Part shown: positions 10,042 through 18,939 of the stretch, in pieces
Layout: each line of letters begins with the position of its first letter
How positions within the stretch are numbered: position 1 is the stretch's first letter
Source of the DNA: PALSA-894 sp963828625
GTDB lineage: Bacteria > Pseudomonadota > Alphaproteobacteria > Rhizobiales > Xanthobacteraceae
Direction of reading: 5' to 3'
Assembly (NCBI GenBank): GCA_963828625.1
Contig: CAWHEX010000002.1
Coordinates: 62,001-126,000 of the forward strand
Length of the DNA: 64,000 nt
The notes under the pieces: model-generated
The model's database searches: none
Told to the model about the DNA's origin: nothing
The model's input: only the letters and a program-made list of their open reading frames with translations
Translations under genes and position numbers: made by a program

Positions 10042-11235
10042 TCAGGAAGCGCCGTAGCCCGGGGCGAGGTTGAACGCGCCCTCTTTCAGCGAGTTGGCTT
10101 CGACCATCACGACCTGCCGGTCCGGATAGCCGTTATGCTCGTCCGGCGTGAAGCTGTACTCTCCGTAGACGCCCGGATAGTCCTTCAGCTGGTTCCAGTA
10201 GGCGACGATCTTCTCCGGCTCGGGGCCATTCGCCTTGATCGCTTGCGCGATCAGGTACGGAGTGTCGTAGCCGACCGCGATCCACCACAGCAGCGTATCG
10301 CTCATGTCGATCTTCGCGGCGCGGATCTTCTCGACGAACGCGACCGTGCGCGCGGGGAGCTTGCCGTCGGCGCCGTAGCAGACCGGGCGGAAGTTGTTTG
10401 GATAAACCTTGCCCCAGTATTCCGGCTTATCGAGCAGCGCCTTGGTCTGGCCGGAGCCGAGCGTGGTCTGGCCACAGATCGGCACGTCCCAGTTCAGTTG
10501 TCCGCGCGTGTTGATGATGCGCGAAAGGAAGCCTGCATTCACGCTCCACGGCATGATCGCCTCGGCGCCTGCCGCCTGCATGCGCAGGATCTCGGGCTTG
10601 AGGTCCGGATTGGCGGCATCGACGTGCGCCTGGTACACGATGTCCGCGCCGACTTGCTTGAGCATCGGGGCGTAGGCGACGACCGACGCCGTGCCGTAGC
10701 CGGTCGTGTCGCTGATCAACGCGACCTTTTTCTTCTTCAGTACTTCCACGACGTAACGGTTCGCCGCGCCGCCGATCTGCTGGTTGGTGGGCCCATTGCG
10801 GAAGCACATCGGATATTTCTTGGCGTCGGCGAGCGAGTCGACCCAGCAAGGATGTAGCTGCGGGACATTGGCGCGCGCGAGCAGCGGCACCACAGCGAGC
10901 GCCTCGCCGGAATTGACCGGACCGAAGACCACGCTGACCTTGTGGCCGCGCGTAAGCTCCGCCGCGCCGTTCACGGCTTTGGTCGGGTCGCTCTGCGTGT
11001 CGCGGCTGATCAACTCGAGCTGACGGCCATCGACGCCGCCGGCCTTGTTGATCTCGTCCACGGCTAACTGAACGCCGCGGTTGATGCCGACGCCAGTAGA
11101 CGACGAGGGGCCGGTGAGTGCCGGCAGGTAGCCGATCTGGATCGGCGACTTCTGCGCGATAGCGGGCTTGGCAATTCCAACCGCGGCGACAGCGGCGCCA
11201 GCGGACTTCAACGCTTGACGGCGAGTGATCGACAT
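10042..11235 (-). CDS. ABC transporter substrate-binding protein, LivJ/LivK type
   Basis: This 397-residue periplasmic receptor of the type I (Peripla_BP_6) fold belongs to the Liv importer downstream. I chose the ATG at 11235 because GGGAGGAG lies right before it and because a twin-arginine-like signal follows (SITRRQALKSAG, cut near AIAQ). A longer in-frame start at 11304 lacks support. Family features include IGYLPALTGPSSSTGVGINRG, the Asp-Glu segment LAVDEINKAGGVDGR, and VVFGPVNSGEALAV. It is the first gene of the operon. The ligand is unknown. Confidence 0.9.
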   Translation of the reverse strand: MSITRRQALKSAGAAVAAVGIAKPAIAQKSPIQIGYLPALTGPSSSTGVGINRGVQLAVDEINKAGGVDGRQLELISRDTQSDPTKAVNGAAELTRGHKVSVVFGPVNSGEALAVVPLLARANVPQLHPCWVDSLADAKKYPMCFRNGPTNQQIGGAANRYVVEVLKKKKVALISDTTGYGTASVVAYAPMLKQVGADIVYQAHVDAANPDLKPEILRMQAAGAEAIMPWSVNAGFLSRIINTRGQLNWDVPICGQTTLGSGQTKALLDKPEYWGKVYPNNFRPVCYGADGKLPARTVAFVEKIRAAKIDMSDTLLWWIAVGYDTPYLIAQAIKANGPEPEKIVAYWNQLKDYPGVYGEYSFTPDEHNGYPDRQVVMVEANSLKEGAFNLAPGYGAS

Positions 11236-11291
11236 CTGGTCTCCTCCCAAGGTCGGCCGAAATTTCATCCGGTCCTTGGGGAAACTATACC

Positions 11292-11310
11292 GCCGGGTTC
11301 CCAACCCGGC
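11292..11310. terminator. Perfect hairpin between cysG and the Liv receptor gene
   Basis: An 8-base-pair perfect inverted repeat (GCCGGGTT, three-base loop, AACCCGGC) lies 150 bases beyond the cysG stop and 57 bases before the receptor start. It could end the nitrate operon transcript, but no clear U run follows on the minus strand. It could equally be a leader hairpin of the receptor gene. The surrounding 11236-11459 holds no gene that I can support. Confidence 0.4.
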
Positions 11311-11459
11311 TAGCGGCCTCGCGCCTGGTTTGCACCTCCATACCCGATGCGGTGGATCAGCCCAACGCGAAGGACACGCGGCAGGTGGGCAAAGGTGGGA
11401 TCAGTCGCCCGAAAGAAAACAGGGGGCAGAAACGCAACCTGTGCGGGCGCGTGCCGGAA

Positions 11460-12908
11460 TCAAATGGCAGCTGCGCCGAGAACCGGAACGTTATTTTCAT
11501 GCGTACTGCCTGCCGTCTGCGCCAACGCGCGGCCGATCAGGACCAGCATCGGACCGTTGCCCGGCTCGGCGTCCGTCATGTCGCAGATGCTGGAGATGGT
11601 CGAAGCGACGACGATTTCGTCGTGGCGTGTCGCGTTTGTCACCGCGACCGCGGGGGTCAGCGGGTCGAGCCCCCGCGCGATCGCGCGTTTGCTTAACGCG
11701 CGCAACGTCTTCTTCGGCATGTAGACAACGGTCGTCGCCGCCGGATCGGCGATGCTGTCGAGATCGATGTCGTCGGGCAGCTTCCCGTCGCGGTCATGTC
11801 CGGTGACGAACTGAACGCGCCGCGCGTCGGCACGATGGGTGAGCGAGACCTTCAGGCGCGCCGCCGCGCCTTGCGCTGCCGATATCCCCGGAACGACGTC
11901 GACCGCAATGCTTGCCGCGCGGCATGCCGCGATTTCTTCGCCGGCACGGCCGAAGATCATCGGATCGCCGCCCTTGAGGCGCACAACGCGCTTGCCCGCT
12001 CTCGCGAGCTTGATCATCAATTCGTTGATCTCGCTCTGCTTGCACGCCGGGCCGTGCCCGGTCTTGCCTACCATCATCTTCTTCGCTTCGCGCCGCGCGA
12101 AATCGAGCACCTGCGGCGACACGAGATCGTCGATCAGGATCACGTCGGCGGATTGCAGCGCGCGAACGGCTCGCAGCGTCAACAGCTCGGGATCACCCGG
12201 CCCGGCGCCGACCAGCGTGACGGAGCCTGTGCTGACCTCGGGCAAGCCGCTCGTCAGCGTTTGGAAATTGCTTTCGTCGGGTATGCGTTCCGGCTCGGTG
12301 ATCGCAAGCTCGGTGAACCGTTCCCAGAAACGTTTGCGGGTCGCGAACGACGCGACCAGCGCCTGCACTCGCGGACGCCATGCCTTGGCTGCCGCCGCCC
12401 AGCGCGCAAAGCCGCGCGGGATCATGGCTTCGAGTTTCGCCCTGATCGCCCGCGCGAACACCGGCGCGGCGCCATCCGTCGAGATCCCGATGACGAGCGG
12501 CGAGCGGTTCACGATCGAGCCGAACGAAAAATCGCACAGCGCCGGCTTGTCGACGACATTGACCGGCACACCAGCCTGACGCGCGAGTGCCGCGAACGCG
12601 GCCGCGTCGCGCTCGTCCTCGAATGCGCCGACTGCGATCGCAGCGTCCGCGAAATCCAAGGCTCCGATCGCGCGGTGATGAATGGTTATCCCCGCCTCCC
12701 CGGCGATCTCCAGCAGGTCGGCGTCTGGATCGGGGGCATAAGCCTCGACCGCCGCGCCGGCGGCCGCGAGCAGCTCGGCCTTCCATGCCGCGCCGGGACC
12801 GCTCGCCGCAACGACCGCGCGTTTGCCGTTCAACGCAAAGAACACCGGCAGGCGCGACAGCGGCTCCATGCGCGGCGGTCGCGCCTCAACTGGCCTGCGC
12901 GTGTTCAT
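11460..12908 (-). CDS. cysG: Trifunctional siroheme synthase CysG
   Basis: This 482-residue enzyme makes siroheme, the cofactor of NirA, from uroporphyrinogen III. The N-terminal precorrin-2 dehydrogenase/ferrochelatase half spans about residues 15-220 (GKRAVVAASGPGAAWKAELL). The C-terminal half is the SAM-dependent methyltransferase, with VTLVGAGPGDPELLTLRA, VRLKGGDPMIFGRAGEE and VPGISAAQGAAA. The start at 12908 overlaps the end of nasA by 23 bases; an internal ATG at 12869 is also possible. Its place as the last gene of the nitrate operon fits supply of siroheme for nitrite reduction. Confidence 0.93.
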   Translation of the reverse strand: MNTRRPVEARPPRMEPLSRLPVFFALNGKRAVVAASGPGAAWKAELLAAAGAAVEAYAPDPDADLLEIAGEAGITIHHRAIGALDFADAAIAVGAFEDERDAAAFAALARQAGVPVNVVDKPALCDFSFGSIVNRSPLVIGISTDGAAPVFARAIRAKLEAMIPRGFARWAAAAKAWRPRVQALVASFATRKRFWERFTELAITEPERIPDESNFQTLTSGLPEVSTGSVTLVGAGPGDPELLTLRAVRALQSADVILIDDLVSPQVLDFARREAKKMMVGKTGHGPACKQSEINELMIKLARAGKRVVRLKGGDPMIFGRAGEEIAACRAASIAVDVVPGISAAQGAAARLKVSLTHRADARRVQFVTGHDRDGKLPDDIDLDSIADPAATTVVYMPKKTLRALSKRAIARGLDPLTPAVAVTNATRHDEIVVASTISSICDMTDAEPGNGPMLVLIGRALAQTAGSTHENNVPVLGAAAI

Positions 12909-15552
12909 GGACGATCCTCTTCAATTCGGGGAGACACGAGCCGCAATTGGTGCCCGCGCGCAGTGCCTTGCCGATCGCCTCGACATCGGCGGCACGCTTC
13001 GACGCGATCGCTTCGCGGATGACGCTGAGGCCGACGCCGAAGCAGGCGCAGATGATCGGGCCGGTCTCGGCGAATCCGTCGGCGGCGCGGCCTGAGAGCA
13101 CAACGCGGCGCTCGATATCCGTGATGCCCTCACGCTCAAACAGCGCCTTGATGGCATCCCACGCCGGTGCCGAGTCCTCCGGACCGAGGAACAAGGCGGC
13201 GTCGAGACGGCCGTCGCGGAACGAAGCGGCGCGATAAAGACCGCGCGAGCCGTCCGCGAATTCGGCAACATCGCCCATCAGGGCGCGTGCGTGCTCGCGC
13301 CATTCGCCCGGCGTCTCATTGGTGGCGATCACCGTGCCGGTGCCACCGCCAAGCGCGACGCGCACCCACCACGTGCCTTCCGGCAGCGCAAGCGGATCGC
13401 GCGTCAGCGCGAAACCGCGATACACGAATGTCACCGGCGCGATCGAGGCCGGTGTCGCCTTCGCTTCTGGCTGGCCCGAGAACGGATCGGTGTTCGGCGC
13501 GACGAGATCGCAGGCGCGCGACGCCGACGCGGTCTCGCCGTTCCAATGGATTGGCACGAACAAGGTGCCGCGCTGCTGGCTTTCGGTCAGCCGCACACGG
13601 AACGTCCCTGTGCCGTGCGCCGTCGTGACGCGGGCAAATTCGGACAGGCCGAGCGATTGCGCATCATCGGGGTGGATTTCCACGAATGGCTCGGGACTGT
13701 GCTGACCGAGCCGCGGACTCAAGCCGGTGCGCGTCATCGTGTGCCATTGATCGCGCACGCGGCCGGTATTGAGCACGAACGGAAATTCGTTCGAGACGCT
13801 GGCGCGCAGCGCGGGGATTTCCGGCGCGATGAAGCGTGCCTTGCGATCCGGCGTAAAGAAGCCGCCCTCCGCGAAGAAGCGTAGACTCGGCGCAGCCTCG
13901 CGCTTGCTCATCGGCCAGACGAACGGATCAAGCGCGTCGAAGGCCTCGTCGGCGAGGTCGCTCACCGCATCGAGATCGAAGTCGCGCGTGCCGTTATTCT
14001 CGAACGCCGACAGCGCGGCATGCTCGCGGAAAATGTCGGCAGCTGACTGATACGCAAAGTCATCGCCATAACCCATGCGGCGCGCGACTTCGCTGACGAT
14101 CCACCAGTCCGGCTTCGCCTCGCCGGGTAACGGAAGAAACCGGCGCTGGCGCGAGATGCGGCGCTCCGAATTCGTGACAGTGCCGTCCTTCTCACCCCAC
14201 GCGGCGGCGGGAAGAAGAATGTGAGCGCCGCTGTTCACCGTGTCATTCGAGGCGACGTTTTCCGAAACAACGAAAAGCTCGAGCTTGTTCAGGGCATCGC
14301 GCACCGCGCCGGCGCGCGGCAGCGAGACCGCCGGATTGGTCGCCATCACCCACAGCGCCTTGATCTTGCCGCGCTCGATCGCGTCGAACATCTGCACCGC
14401 CTTGAGGCCTTCGTGCGTGGCGATGTTCGGCGCGCGCCAGAAACGGCGCACCCGGTCGATCTCGGGCGGCGAGAAATTCATGTGCGCCGCCAGCTGATTG
14501 GCAAGGCCGCCAACCTCGCGGCCGCCCATCGCGTTGGGCTGGCCGGTGAGCGAAAACGGGCCCGTACCGGGCTTGCCGATGCGTCCCGTCGCCAGATGAC
14601 AGTTGATGATGGCGCCGACCTTGTCCGTGCCTTGCGCGGACTGGTTGACGCCCTGCGACCAGGCGGTGACGACGCGCGGCGTTGCGGCGAACAGTTCGTA
14701 GAAGCCGCGAACGTCGGCTTCGAGCAGACCTGTACGTTGCGCGACGGTGGCAAGATCAGGCGCGATTTCGGCCGCACGTTGCAGCGCCGCCTCGAACCCG
14801 GCCGTATGCTCGGACACATAGGCGCGATCGAACGTGTCGCGATCCGCGAGCCTTACCAGCAGCCCGCTGAACAGCACCGTGTCCATGCCGGGCTTGATCG
14901 GGAGGAAGAGATCGGCCTCGTCGGCCGTCGCTGTGCGGCGTGGCTCGATCACGACGAGCTTCGCGCCGCGTTTGCGCCGGTTCTCCTGCATGCGCTGGAA
15001 CAGCACCGGGTGGCACCACGCGGCGTTCGAGCCGACCAGCACGATCAGATCGGCCTGATCGAGGTCCTCGTAGAGGCCAGGCACTGTGTCGGCGCCGAAC
15101 GCACGCTTGTGCCCTGCGACGGAAGACGCCATGCAGAGGCGCGAATTGGTGTCGACGTTCGCCGAGCCGATGAAGCCCTTCATCAGCTTGTTGGCGACGT
15201 AGTAGTCCTCGGTGAGCAACTGGCCCGAGAGATAGAACGCGACCGCGTCCGGCCCGTCGCGCTCGACGATGCGCCGAAATCCGTCTGCGACTTTGTCGAG
15301 TGCCCCGCTCCAATCGGTGCGCAAGAAAGCGCCATTCTGGCGCAGCATCGGATGCAACAGCCGCGTCTCGAGTCCAAGCGTTTCACCAAGCGCCGCACCC
15401 TTGGAGCACAGCCGCCCGAAATTCGCCGGATGATCCGGATCGCCCGCGATCGCCGCGCCGCCCTGCCCGTCCGGCGTCGCAAGGATGCCGCAGCCGACGC
15501 CGCAGTAGGGACACGTCGTGCGCACGGCCGGCGGATCGACGTGCGCGTTCAT
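12886..15552 (-). CDS. nasA: Assimilatory nitrate reductase catalytic subunit with C-terminal [2Fe-2S] domain
   Basis: This 888-residue cytoplasmic molybdopterin enzyme reduces nitrate to nitrite. An N-terminal [4Fe-4S] site is formed by C14, C17, C21 and C49 (CPYCGVGC, then LCSKG). The molybdopterin body follows (MASSVAGHKRAFGADTVPGLYEDLDQ region, GQPNAMGGREVGGLANQL, LNTGRVRDQWHTMTRTG). The last 60 residues form a BFD-like [2Fe-2S] domain (CACFG, then NCGSC) that accepts electrons. I chose the ATG at 15552, which overlaps the stop of the upstream reductase by one base (TGATG). An in-frame extension to 15735 is arginine-rich and not protein-like. No NarB-type partner is seen, so the flavoproteins upstream are the likely donors. 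Confidence 0.95.
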   Translation of the reverse strand: MNAHVDPPAVRTTCPYCGVGCGILATPDGQGGAAIAGDPDHPANFGRLCSKGAALGETLGLETRLLHPMLRQNGAFLRTDWSGALDKVADGFRRIVERDGPDAVAFYLSGQLLTEDYYVANKLMKGFIGSANVDTNSRLCMASSVAGHKRAFGADTVPGLYEDLDQADLIVLVGSNAAWCHPVLFQRMQENRRKRGAKLVVIEPRRTATADEADLFLPIKPGMDTVLFSGLLVRLADRDTFDRAYVSEHTAGFEAALQRAAEIAPDLATVAQRTGLLEADVRGFYELFAATPRVVTAWSQGVNQSAQGTDKVGAIINCHLATGRIGKPGTGPFSLTGQPNAMGGREVGGLANQLAAHMNFSPPEIDRVRRFWRAPNIATHEGLKAVQMFDAIERGKIKALWVMATNPAVSLPRAGAVRDALNKLELFVVSENVASNDTVNSGAHILLPAAAWGEKDGTVTNSERRISRQRRFLPLPGEAKPDWWIVSEVARRMGYGDDFAYQSAADIFREHAALSAFENNGTRDFDLDAVSDLADEAFDALDPFVWPMSKREAAPSLRFFAEGGFFTPDRKARFIAPEIPALRASVSNEFPFVLNTGRVRDQWHTMTRTGLSPRLGQHSPEPFVEIHPDDAQSLGLSEFARVTTAHGTGTFRVRLTESQQRGTLFVPIHWNGETASASRACDLVAPNTDPFSGQPEAKATPASIAPVTFVYRGFALTRDPLALPEGTWWVRVALGGGTGTVIATNETPGEWREHARALMGDVAEFADGSRGLYRAASFRDGRLDAALFLGPEDSAPAWDAIKALFEREGITDIERRVVLSGRAADGFAETGPIICACFGVGLSVIREAIASKRAADVEAIGKALRAGTNCGSCLPELKRIVHEHAQAS

Positions 15553-17183
15553 CAATAGACGTCCTGCTGGTAGCGACCCTGTTTCTTCAGGTCCGCCACG
15601 AACGCGATCGCCTGATCCGTCGTGCGCGCGCCGTGCTGCGCCACGATGTCGACAAGCGCCAATTCGACGTCCTTCGCCATGCGCTTGGCATCTCCGCAGA
15701 CGTAAACGTGGGCGCCGTCCGTAAGCCACGACCACAGATCACGGCCCACCTCGCGCATGCGATCCTGCACGTAGAATTTTTCCGCGCCGTCGCGCGACCA
15801 GGCGAGCGAGAGGCGCGTCAGCACGCCCTTCGCTTTCATACCGGCGAACTCGTCCTCGTAGAAGAAGTCGGTGGCGGAGCGCTGATGGCCGAAGAACAGC
15901 CAGTTGCGGCCTTTCGCCTTGGTCGCCATGCGTTCGTGCAGGAAGGCGCGGAACGGCGCGACGCCGGTGCCGGGGCCGACCATGATGATCGGCGTCGCGG
16001 GATCGGCAGGAAGCCCGAACGCGTGGGCTTTCTGTACGTAGACCTTCAACGCCGCGTTCGGGCGCGCACGCTCGGCGAGGAACGTCGAGGCGACGCCGAG
16101 GCGCGCACGCGCATTCACCTTGTAGCGCACGGTGTCCACCGTGAGCGCGACGCGGCCGGGATTCGTCTTCGGCGACGATGAGATCGAGTAGAGCCGCGGC
16201 TGCAGCGGATCGAGCGCCTCGACGAAGGCCTCGGGGTCGGGCCGCACGCCGGGAAACTTTTCGATCGCGGCGAGCACGTCGAGCGTCGCGGCGTCGCCGT
16301 CGGGATCTTCTCCGGTGCTCAGCGCCTTCGCCTTCTGCCGCCGCGCGCCGCCGGTGAGATACGAATAGAGCTGGAACAGCATGTCGGGCGCGGGCGAAAG
16401 CGACACGCCGTCGGTCAGCACCTCGCGCAGCGTCCGGCCTCCGATCGGGAAATCAGGCGGCGCACCGAGCGCCGCGATCACGCTATCGACCAGCGCGGGC
16501 TCATTGGTGGGGAAGATGCCGAACGAGTCGCCGACCGTGTAGTCGATGCCGGTGCCGGCGAGATCGATCTCGATGTGCCAGGTGGTCTTCTCCGAGCCTT
16601 GCCGGTTGAGTCGCGTGCGCGAGAGGAGTTTCCCGGCCGCCGGATTGTCGCGCGAAGGCACATCGGCGGGCGCGAGCGCTGCGGCGGCGGATTCGACCGC
16701 AGCCGTAACGGCCGCCTTGGTGGCCAGCGTCGCGGGTGCTTTGCCAAGTTCCTCGTACAGCGACTTCAGCATGCGGGCGGTTTCCTTGCCGCCCGGCACG
16801 CAAAGGTTCAGCCGCTCTTCCTTCTTCGTCGCGATCAGGTTGGAGTAATCCTCGCAATTGTAGCCGCACTGGCCGCAGTCCTGCTGCGCCATCGCAGCCA
16901 TCATCTTGCGCCGCACCGGCTTGCCTTCGGCGAGCTTCATGCGTTCGGGAAGCACGATGGTCTGGTCGTGCCACGGCGCCTCGCCGTTGTCGGCGTCGCC
17001 GAACTCGTTCGTCGCGCCCGGCATCAAGGCGGCGCTCTGCTCCGGCGAAAGCGCGGTGACACCGGCGCCGTCGAGCGAGACGAGACCCGCGAAGAAACCG
17101 TTCAGCCACGCGCGCTGTTCAGGCGAGAACGGCGCGGTCTCGGGAACGAGCGAGACGATCGGCGGCGGGACCGACTGGCTCAT
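15552..17183 (-). CDS. CysJ/FNR-like NADPH flavoreductase with N-terminal [4Fe-4S] domain
   Basis: This 543-residue protein has a C-terminal CysJ-type FAD and NADPH module: RLYSISSSPK for FAD, MVGPGTGVAPFRAFL and YVCGDAKRMAKDV for NADPH. It lacks the FMN flavodoxin domain of true CysJ. In its place, residues 95-140 carry four cysteines (C103, C106, C110, C128; pattern C-x2-C-x3-C-x17-C) typical of a small [4Fe-4S] domain. The first 35 residues (SPEQRAWLNGFFAGL) resemble the N-terminus of NirA (SPEQKRYLEGFVSGL). It overlaps both neighbours, nirA by ATGA and nasA by one base. It probably passes electrons from NADPH to NirA and/or NasA; the choice of partner is my inference. Confidence 0.85.
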   Translation of the reverse strand: MSQSVPPPIVSLVPETAPFSPEQRAWLNGFFAGLVSLDGAGVTALSPEQSAALMPGATNEFGDADNGEAPWHDQTIVLPERMKLAEGKPVRRKMMAAMAQQDCGQCGYNCEDYSNLIATKKEERLNLCVPGGKETARMLKSLYEELGKAPATLATKAAVTAAVESAAAALAPADVPSRDNPAAGKLLSRTRLNRQGSEKTTWHIEIDLAGTGIDYTVGDSFGIFPTNEPALVDSVIAALGAPPDFPIGGRTLREVLTDGVSLSPAPDMLFQLYSYLTGGARRQKAKALSTGEDPDGDAATLDVLAAIEKFPGVRPDPEAFVEALDPLQPRLYSISSSPKTNPGRVALTVDTVRYKVNARARLGVASTFLAERARPNAALKVYVQKAHAFGLPADPATPIIMVGPGTGVAPFRAFLHERMATKAKGRNWLFFGHQRSATDFFYEDEFAGMKAKGVLTRLSLAWSRDGAEKFYVQDRMREVGRDLWSWLTDGAHVYVCGDAKRMAKDVELALVDIVAQHGARTTDQAIAFVADLKKQGRYQQDVY

Positions 17184-18938
17184 TCCGCCGCCTCCGCGTC
17201 GAAGATGGTTTTCAGTGCTGCCTCGTCATGCCGCTTGCTGAACGCGAGGAACGTCTCGTCGCCTTCGCGACGCGCCAGATAGCCCTTCAGGATGCGCTCG
17301 ACGGTGCGCGGCGCGTCCTCGGCCTTCACGTCCTTGTAGATATCGCGCGCGAGCGTGGCGTCCGGGCCAAAACCGCCGCCGACCAGCACGTGATAGCCGT
17401 CGACCGTATCGCCCTCCTCGTTGATCGAAACGCGCGCCGCGATCAGGCCGATGTCGCCGATGTAGTGCTGCGCACAGGAGTGATGGCAGCCGGTGAGATG
17501 GATGTTCACGGGCTTGTCGAGCGTGACGCGCGGCTCGCACCACGCGGCGATTTCCTCGGCGTTCTCCTTGGTGTGCGCGGCAGCGAAACGGCAGCCGGTC
17601 GAGCCGGTGCACGAAACCAGCCCGGCGCGGATCGCAGTCGCCTGCGTGGTCAGACCGAGCGTTGCGACCGCGGCTTCGGCCAGCGCGACCTTCTCGTCCG
17701 GCACGCCCGAGATCAGCAGGTTCTGCCAGACCGTGAGGCGGATATCGCCATCGCCCAGGTCGGCGGCGATCTTCGCCAGCCCGCGCATCTGCATGACCGT
17801 GATCTTGCCGACCGGAAACACGACGCCGATCCAGTACAGCCCGGTTTGCTTCTGTGCGCGCACGCCGATGTGCGCCGCGCGATCGAAGGCCGGGCGCGGC
17901 TTCACGGCGTCGGCCGGCGCGCGCGTAAGCTTCCGGCCAAGCTTCTCCTCGACGGCGGCGAGAAATTTGTCGAAGCCCCAAGCATCGAGCACGTATTTCA
18001 GCCGCGCCTTGTTGCGGTTGGTGCGGTCGCCGTGTTCGATGAACACGCGCACGACCGCGTCGGCAACTTTCGTGGCGTCTTTCGGCATCACGATGACACC
18101 GGTATCGCGCGCGAAATCGCGATGGCCGGTGATGCCGCCGAGCGCGAGGCGGAACCAGACGCCCGGCTCGATGCCGTGCCCGTCGATCACCTCGACGGCC
18201 TGAAAGCCGATGTCGTTGGTATCCTCCAGCACCGGGATGATGCCGCCGCCGTCGAAGCCGACGTTGAACTTGCGCGGCAGGCCATAGAGCGCGCGGTCGT
18301 TCAGGATGTGGAAGTGCCACTCGCGTGCATAGGGGCGCGTGTCGATCAGTTCCTGGCGGTCGATCCCCGCGGTCGGCGTGCCGGTGACGTTGCGGATGTT
18401 GTCGGCGCCCGAGCCGCGCGACCACAGGCCGAGGCTCTCGATGCCCTCCACGACCTCGACGGCATGCTTCGGCAGGATTTCGCGGATCTGCAAGTTCGCC
18501 CGCGTGGTGACATGCGAATACGGGCCGCCGCAGCGTTCCGTGAGATCCGCGATCCCCGAGAACTGCCAGTGCTTCAGGATGCCGTTCGGGATGCGCAGCC
18601 GGCACATGTAGGAGTCTCTGCGCGGGCGCAACGTAGAACAGCCCGTAATACCGCCAGCGGAAATTATCCGCGGGCTTCGGCGGCGTGTTCGTCTCCGCCT
18701 GCTCCTTCAGCCGGTCGTAAGCGTCGAACGGGTGCTGCTCGCGCTTGAATTTTTCCTGCTCGGCGAGCTTGCCGCCTGCCGCCGTGACCCTGTCCTGCGC
18801 CTTGAAGTGGATCGCGTCCGGCCCAACCGGCTCGCCCTTCCCGCCCGGCACGGCACCGCGCGTCGCGCGCGCCGCGTTGAGGCCCGACACGAAGCCTTCG
18901 AGGTAGCGCTTCTGCTCGGGTGAGAAGTCGCCGGACAT
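17180..18938 (-). pseudogene. nirA: Siroheme nitrite reductase NirA (ferredoxin-type), one frameshift
   Basis: This is a siroheme [4Fe-4S] enzyme of about 585 residues that reduces nitrite to ammonium with six electrons. Cluster and siroheme cysteines are visible as SCTGSTGC (C-x5-C) and GCHHSC (C-x3-C). The substrate-side segment MCRLRIPNGIL and the two ferredoxin-like halves are present. The frame breaks near 18617: YVAPAQ ends the first frame and DSYMCRLRIPNG begins the second. One CG restored in CAGAGACTCC heals it, as would removal of one base. The N-terminal SPEQ helix matches that of the flavoreductase encoded next. It starts one base after the stop of the FAD reductase gene. Sulfite reductase is the close alternative, but the nas context favours nitrite. 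Confidence 0.88.
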
Positions 18939-18939
18939 G

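Noticed and set aside
12886..15735. Longer NasA with 61 extra N-terminal residues
   Set aside because: The extension overlaps the end of the flavoreductase gene and is arginine-rich. The ATG at 15552 gives the expected NasA N-terminus with its cysteine cluster.
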